Assembly: GCA_002437815.1 (NCBI GenBank)
Contig: DJRP01000022.1
Span: 1 to 26,718, forward strand
Reading direction: 5' to 3'
Length of the DNA stretch: 26,718 nt
Source of the DNA: Collinsella sp. UBA6357
Lineage (GTDB): Bacteria; Actinomycetota; Coriobacteriia; Coriobacteriales; Coriobacteriaceae
Shown here: positions 22,524-26,718 of the stretch, piece by piece
Layout: the number at the start of each line of letters is the position of its first letter
Numbering within the stretch: position 1 is the first letter of the stretch
Program-made: the position numbers and the translations under genes
Notes under the pieces: generated by a model
What the model saw: the letters and a program-made list of their open reading frames with translations, nothing else
The model's database searches: none
Told to the model about the DNA's origin: nothing

Positions 22524-24350
22524 TTATTCTTTGGCATCCCGAGCAGCATGGACCGCCCGCTTCTCGACATACATCTTCTCGTCCGCCTTCTTAAATGCCT
22601 CGCTCATCGTGGTATAGGCATCTTCGACGGTGCAGACACCAAACGATGCGCTTACCTGGAGCACCTCGTCGCTCACCATATCGAGTCCATCTCGCATCAT
22701 CACCACGAGCGACTCAGCCTGCTGCGCGTCCATGTGAGGACAGACCAGCAAAAACTCGTCGCCGCCCACGCGCATAGGCAGGCAATCGTCTCCCGCCACC
22801 TCGCGCAGCACAGCCGCCATGCGTTGCAGTAAACGGTCGCCCCACTCGTGACCCAACGTATCGTTGGTGCGCTTGAGATAGTTGCAGTCAGCCATAACGA
22901 CGCTCACCGGCAGGTTGTCGTACGAAAGAAGCTCCCCTTCATGCGATTCAAGATAGTTGCGGTTGTAGAGTCCCGTGAGCTTATCGATAAACGAGAGCTC
23001 CTCGGCGCGCTTGACGGTCGTGATATCACGGGTAGCCACAAGCACCGCCAAAAGCCGACCTTCCTCATCACGGCGCTGCGGAATCACCTGGACCGAGTAC
23101 CAGACACCATGACTGTTTTGGATATCGAGGCCCAAAAACGGCACATCGCGCAGTCGTTCCTCAAGCGTGGCGGGATCCATAAATTCCTTCAACGTATCGC
23201 GGCACTCGGGCAGCACGACGTCTCGGCAAACCTGATCCAAAAAGTCCAACGGCGCCGGGCTCTCATCAAACACCCGCTCCACGTCTTTCGACAGGTTGAT
23301 ACCCTCCATCTTCATCGTGTCGAGATGAACCAAGAAGGTTGTCTTGTAAGTGGTGCTGATGGCATTGATGATATCAAGCTGTTTTTGCGTCTCTTTGAGG
23401 CTGCGACGGTCATAGACAGCCCTTACCGCAAGAATCGCCAGCGCAATGCCCAGATAGGCCACGCAGCCCAGCCCGACAAAGCCCGCGCGCCCCGACATGA
23501 CCTCAGACGTGGGGTAGAGCACGTAGAACATGTAGTCCTTGTAAGCCGAGCGAACGGCATACCACGTGGTTCCCTCTCGTTCGATTTTGGTGAGCTGGTC
23601 ACGACTCCAATCGACCTTGCGATCGTCGAGGGACCTGAGCAGCGACTCGTTGGCGCGCTCATCATTGGACGAAACGACCGAGCCCTTTGAGGCGATCATA
23701 ACCATCGGGTTCTCATGGAACGTATTGTTCGCAAGCAGGTCGGAAATCTCGTAGCCGTAACCAGTCGCCGTCGCCTCGTCTTCCATCCGGTAGACGAGCA
23801 CGGCGCCGTCCTCATAGGGTGCCACGGCAACAGAAAAGTCGATACCCCGCTGCGAGGTCATATCCGCATAGCTCGAACGATGCTGCCGAAAGACCGATTG
23901 AACCGAAGAGCTCTGCAGCACATCGCCCCAAAGCACCAAAGGATCCCGACCGTCCGCATCGTGATGTGCGATGGGGGTCTCCTCGGCGTCGAACACCACC
24001 ATGCCCGAAAGGCGCTCGGAATACACGTACTCCTCGATCAGGGAATCATCGATCTCAACCTGATCCGAGGGCATATAGTGTGCGAACGAGTTGGCGATAC
24101 CGAGCAGCTTTTCAATCTCATCAGAGGTTTTGCCCATCTGATAGTTATCGTATTTTTCGCAGCTGTTCTGCAAAAACGCGACCGTCTCGTTGGCAAAATC
24201 GAGTGTTTTGGCAAGGGAGCGCTGCGTCGCGACAACAAAGAGCCCGCCAATCACGAGGGCATTGAGCAGCATGAAGGCCACGCCGATAGCCGCTATACGC
24301 TTTGCGGACCCCTCCTTTGACCTAAGCAGATCGGACAACCTAGTCTTCAT
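22524..24350 (-). CDS. Membrane PAS-GGDEF diguanylate cyclase (608 aa)
   Basis: The protein makes the second messenger c-di-GMP from GTP. It has TM1 (about 20-42), an extracellular sensor domain of about 245 residues (43-287), TM2 (about 288-310), a PAS-like region (about 325-445, ending VLVATRDITTVKRAEEL) and a C-terminal GGDEF domain (about 450-600). The GGDEF domain shows DKLTGLYNRNYLE, the metal-binding DCNYLKRTND and an intact GGDEF (529-533). The RxxD inhibitory site that usually lies five residues before GGDEF is absent (GDDC there), so product inhibition may be lost. The ATG at 24350 has GAGG six bases upstream; a GTG at 24353 is the alternative. It overlaps the solute-binding gene by 11 bp, so the two are a coupled pair. 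Confidence 0.95.
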   Translation of the reverse strand: MKTRLSDLLRSKEGSAKRIAAIGVAFMLLNALVIGGLFVVATQRSLAKTLDFANETVAFLQNSCEKYDNYQMGKTSDEIEKLLGIANSFAHYMPSDQVEIDDSLIEEYVYSERLSGMVVFDAEETPIAHHDADGRDPLVLWGDVLQSSSVQSVFRQHRSSYADMTSQRGIDFSVAVAPYEDGAVLVYRMEDEATATGYGYEISDLLANNTFHENPMVMIASKGSVVSSNDERANESLLRSLDDRKVDWSRDQLTKIEREGTTWYAVRSAYKDYMFYVLYPTSEVMSGRAGFVGLGCVAYLGIALAILAVRAVYDRRSLKETQKQLDIINAISTTYKTTFLVHLDTMKMEGINLSKDVERVFDESPAPLDFLDQVCRDVVLPECRDTLKEFMDPATLEERLRDVPFLGLDIQNSHGVWYSVQVIPQRRDEEGRLLAVLVATRDITTVKRAEELSFIDKLTGLYNRNYLESHEGELLSYDNLPVSVVMADCNYLKRTNDTLGHEWGDRLLQRMAAVLREVAGDDCLPMRVGGDEFLLVCPHMDAQQAESLVVMMRDGLDMVSDEVLQVSASFGVCTVEDAYTTMSEAFKKADEKMYVEKRAVHAARDAKE

Positions 24351-25194
24351 CACTCACCTCGTCTCGCTGAGCGTCGACGAGCTGCTCGACATATTGCTTC
24401 TGGATCTTTTTGGTGACGCCCTCGTCCTTCATGGCATCGATAGCAACATTGAGCTTATCGAGATAATCGCCTTGGTAATCGGTATCAAAAGCAACGCCAA
24501 GATCGATCGTAAGCGCCCCTTGGCTCAAATAGCGATACTTATCAGGGTTCTGGGCAAGAATGCGCTGGGCCAGGTAGTCGTAGCCCATCCAGCAATCGGT
24601 ATAGCCCTTGACGAAGGCCGCAATAGACAGATCGACCGATCCGTACGCCCGAACCGTTAGCGAATCCGAAGTACCCAGAGCACCCGTGAGCAGCTTGCGC
24701 TCGCTCACCGAACCGGCGCGCACCGCCACGGTCTCCGTTGTGAGGTCCGTAAGGCTTTTCGCCGGCGCATCTTTTTTGATGAGCACCGATATATCCGTGG
24801 TGAGATAGGTATGGGTCCAGCGGTACCGATCGGCACGCGAGTTCCACGAATAGCCGCACCAGATGCAGTCGATCTCACCCTTAGCCAGCAGATCATCACG
24901 CTCATTCCAGTCGATACGTACGAACTCCGGTCTCAACCCGGCGCGCTTGCACGCCTCGCGAGCGATATCGGCATCGATACCGGTGTAGTCACCATCGGTA
25001 CCGACATAGACGAAGGGCGTCTTGATATCGATGCCGATCTTGATCACCGGTAGGTCATCGTCCGTCGTGGTCTGGCTCGTGGAAGTCTCTGGCTTGACAG
25101 AAAGGTCGGCCCTTTGGAAAAGGCAGGGTGCCGTGACAACGAGCAACACCGCCGCGCAGGCGAACATGATCGCTATCAGTTTCTTCTTGGCCAT
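24340..25194 (-). CDS. Solute-binding-protein-like sensor (SBP_bac_3, 284 aa)
   Basis: An N-terminal hydrophobic segment (about 5-24) serves as signal peptide or membrane anchor. The nearby Cys24 (VTAPC) is not a good lipobox. A Thr/Ser/Asp linker leads to a type-II periplasmic-binding domain of the family-3 (amino-acid) class, about 50-272: IKIGIDIKTPFVYVGTDGDYTGIDADIAREAC, GEIDCIWCGY, LTTDISVLIKKDAP, and a C-terminal helix with DEGVTKKIQKQYV. No ABC permease or ATPase gene is adjacent; instead it overlaps a diguanylate cyclase gene. It probably senses an amino acid or similar ligand and passes this to the cyclase's extracellular domain, rather than feeding an importer. That role is inference. 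The ATG has AAGGGG eight bases upstream. Confidence 0.9.
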   Translation of the reverse strand: MAKKKLIAIMFACAAVLLVVTAPCLFQRADLSVKPETSTSQTTTDDDLPVIKIGIDIKTPFVYVGTDGDYTGIDADIAREACKRAGLRPEFVRIDWNERDDLLAKGEIDCIWCGYSWNSRADRYRWTHTYLTTDISVLIKKDAPAKSLTDLTTETVAVRAGSVSERKLLTGALGTSDSLTVRAYGSVDLSIAAFVKGYTDCWMGYDYLAQRILAQNPDKYRYLSQGALTIDLGVAFDTDYQGDYLDKLNVAIDAMKDEGVTKKIQKQYVEQLVDAQRDEVSDED

Positions 25195-25226
25195 CAGCCG
25201 CCCCTTGTCGGTGTACAGGAATATTC

Positions 25227-25256
25227 ATTTTATCCCCGCCAGACGTTGTTCGTCAC
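25227..25256 (-). promoter_or_regulatory. Candidate promoter of the binding-protein / cyclase operon
   Basis: On the minus strand GTGACG (25251-25256) and TAAAAT (25227-25232) are 18 bp apart. Transcription would start near 25220, giving a leader of about 25 nt before the ATG at 25194. Confidence 0.45.
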
Positions 25257-25280
25257 GCAGAACGGGCCATCGGAGGCTCT

Positions 25281-25304
25281 GCGGGTGTGGGCGGCGGCAC
25301 CCGC
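25281..25304. other. GC-rich hairpin in the purB / binding-protein intergenic region
   Basis: GCGGGTG (25281-25287) pairs with CACCCGC (25298-25304) around a 10-nt loop. No T-run. It lies between the purB terminator and the candidate promoter and may be an insulator or protein site; no known motif recognised. Confidence 0.4.
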
Positions 25305-25340
25305 GCCCCGTTGAAGTGCGAGTTTCCAATGCTCGTCATA

Positions 25341-25380
25341 AGAAAACCCGCTGGTAAAACGTGTTACCAGCGGGTTTGTG
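25341..25380 (-). terminator. Rho-independent terminator of purB
   Basis: A perfect 14-bp stem (25344-25357 with 25364-25377; core AACCCGCTGGTAA) closes a 6-nt loop. On the minus strand it is followed by TTTTCTT. It begins about 37 bp past the purB stop and is the clearest terminator in the window. Confidence 0.88.
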
Positions 25381-25416
25381 ATTGGAAAGTCGAACTTGAA
25401 CGAGGAGGATGAGTCC

Positions 25417-26718
25417 CTAGTCGAAGCTCAGCTGCTCCAGGCGGTCAAAGACCGTATCGATGCGGGTGAGGAAGTCCCAGGGATCGAAGATCTCATCGAG
25501 CTTCTCCTGACTCACCGTGCAGCGCGGATCGGCCTCAAGGCGCTCCTTAAACGTGGGGCCGGCAACGCAATCCTGCACCTCGTGCCAAGTCGCCATAGCG
25601 TTCTCCTGAACGATAGCGTAAGCATCCTCGCGCGTGATGCCGGTGTCAACGAGGGCAAGCAGCACCTTGGACGAGAAGATAAGACCACGCGTCTTATTGA
25701 GATTGGCCATCATGCGCGCCGGATAGAGCTGCAGACCGTCGATCACGCGAATGAGGCACTGGAACATGTGGTCGAGGGCGATGAAGCTGTCAGCCTGGGC
25801 AACACGCTCGGCAGACGAGTGTGAGATATCGCGCTCGTGCCAAAGGGCCACATTGTCAAAGGCGACCTGGGCGTTGGCCTTCACCACGCGCGAAAGGCCG
25901 CAGACCTTCTCCATGGTGATGGGATTGCGCTTGTGCGGCATGGCCGAGCTGCCCTTCTGGCCCTTGCGGAACGGTTCCTCGGCCTCCAGGGTGTCGGTCT
26001 TCTGGAGATTGCGGACCTCGGTCGCAATGCGCTCGCAGGTCGCGGCCGTCGTGGCAAGCACGCCGGCAAGATAGGCGTGATGGTCGCGGCTGATGACCTG
26101 AGTGGACAGCGGATCGTGCACCAGGCCCAGATGCTTGCACACGTACTCCTCGATAAACGGATCGATGGAGCTGTAGGTACCCACGGCGCCCGAGATCGCG
26201 CCAAAGGCGACGTTCTTGCGAGCATCCTCAAGACGGTCGAGGTCACGCTTGAGCTCCCAGGCCCAAGAACCGAACTTCATGCCAAACGTCATGGGCTCAG
26301 CGTGAATACCATGGGTGCGCCCGGCGCACAGGGTGTTGCGCTCCTCGAAGGCGCGGCGCTTGCAGATCTCGCCGAGCTTCTTGACGTCCTCGATAATGAG
26401 GTCGCAGGCCTGCGTGAGCTGGTAGCACAGGGCGGTATCGCCCAGATCGGAGCTCGTCATGCCGTAGTGGACCCAACGGCTTGGTTTGGGGTCGCCCTCG
26501 GGAACATCGGCATCGATGTATTCCTTCATGTTGGTGAGGAAGGCAATCACGTCGTGGCGCGTGACCTCCTCAATCTCGTCGACCTTCGACTTCTCGAAGT
26601 TCGCATGGTCGCGAATCCACTGAGCTTCCTCTTTGGTGATGCCGATCTTGCCGAGCTCCGCCTGGGCCTCACAAGCCAAAACCTCGATCTCCTGCCAAAT
26701 GGCGTACTTGTTCTCGAG
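25417..26718 (-). CDS. purB: Adenylosuccinate lyase (PurB), 5' end cut by the window edge
   Basis: PurB catalyses two purine-pathway eliminations of fumarate: SAICAR to AICAR and adenylosuccinate to AMP. The 433 visible residues begin with LENKYAIWQEIEVLA, so the frame continues past base 26718 and the true start lies outside; probably a few tens of residues are missing. The fumarase/aspartase-superfamily signature GSSAMPHKRNPI is at about 25915-25950. The His-containing block AGRTHGIHAEP, the MTSSDLGDTALCYQ segment and a C-terminal lyase domain are also present. The gene ends 37 bp before a strong terminator. It belongs to the same pathway as purC in this window but is a separate unit. Identification is certain; its promoter is not in view. 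Confidence 0.96.
   Translation of the reverse strand, partial: LENKYAIWQEIEVLACEAQAELGKIGITKEEAQWIRDHANFEKSKVDEIEEVTRHDVIAFLTNMKEYIDADVPEGDPKPSRWVHYGMTSSDLGDTALCYQLTQACDLIIEDVKKLGEICKRRAFEERNTLCAGRTHGIHAEPMTFGMKFGSWAWELKRDLDRLEDARKNVAFGAISGAVGTYSSIDPFIEEYVCKHLGLVHDPLSTQVISRDHHAYLAGVLATTAATCERIATEVRNLQKTDTLEAEEPFRKGQKGSSAMPHKRNPITMEKVCGLSRVVKANAQVAFDNVALWHERDISHSSAERVAQADSFIALDHMFQCLIRVIDGLQLYPARMMANLNKTRGLIFSSKVLLALVDTGITREDAYAIVQENAMATWHEVQDCVAGPTFKERLEADPRCTVSQEKLDEIFDPWDFLTRIDTVFDRLEQLSFD

Noticed and set aside
1..26718. CRISPR arrays, insertion sequences, prophage genes
   Set aside because: No regularly spaced identical repeats, transposase, integrase or phage structural gene was seen on either strand.

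Overview
The window looks like a chromosomal segment of a gut-type actinobacterium of the class Coriobacteriia, most likely Collinsella or a close relative. This rests on recalled similarity of the housekeeping proteins (PurC, PurB, M29 aminopeptidase, four-cysteine TIGR03905 protein), on GC-rich housekeeping genes with several GTG starts, and on the type of giant secreted repeat protein. No 16S rRNA or other decisive marker is present, so the genus is an inference.

Left part (1-14283): a minus-strand operon of four genes, read from about 14020 down to 245. Three genes encode small proteins with one membrane-spanning segment near the N-terminus (340, 247 and 311 aa). The fourth encodes an 11-kb secreted protein of 3666 aa with at least 20 GGxxG (GLUG-like) repeats, an acidic hinge and a non-repetitive C-terminal third. 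It has no LPXTG motif and no C-terminal membrane anchor. The small proteins resemble the TasA/camelysin-like type of surface subunit, so the operon may build a surface fibre or adhesin assembly. A 58-bp near-perfect palindrome lies beyond its end.

Middle (14284-15419): a plus-strand, AT-rich, translationally coupled three-gene cassette, with a DUF3990 ADP-ribosyltransferase-like protein, an 84-aa protein and a DUF3791 protein. It looks like a toxin-antitoxin or defence module. Beside it is a minus-strand tRNA-Lys(UUU) with its own promoter and a strong terminator.

Right part (15449-26718), all on the minus strand: an M29 aminopeptidase; purC followed directly by a 201-aa two-helix membrane protein; an OmpR/PhoB-type response regulator and histidine kinase pair; a four-cysteine protein coupled to a Tat-exported lipoprotein; a solute-binding-protein-like sensor overlapping a membrane PAS-GGDEF diguanylate cyclase; and purB, which runs off the right edge. 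PurC and PurB catalyse the last-but-two and last-but-one kinds of step in IMP/AMP synthesis but sit in separate transcription units here.

A 19-bp element (CTTAA-type direct repeats, 11-bp period) occurs about 150 bp upstream of both the surface operon and the response regulator gene, in the same orientation. It may link the two-component system to the surface operon, but the copy near the regulator also forms part of a terminator-like hairpin.
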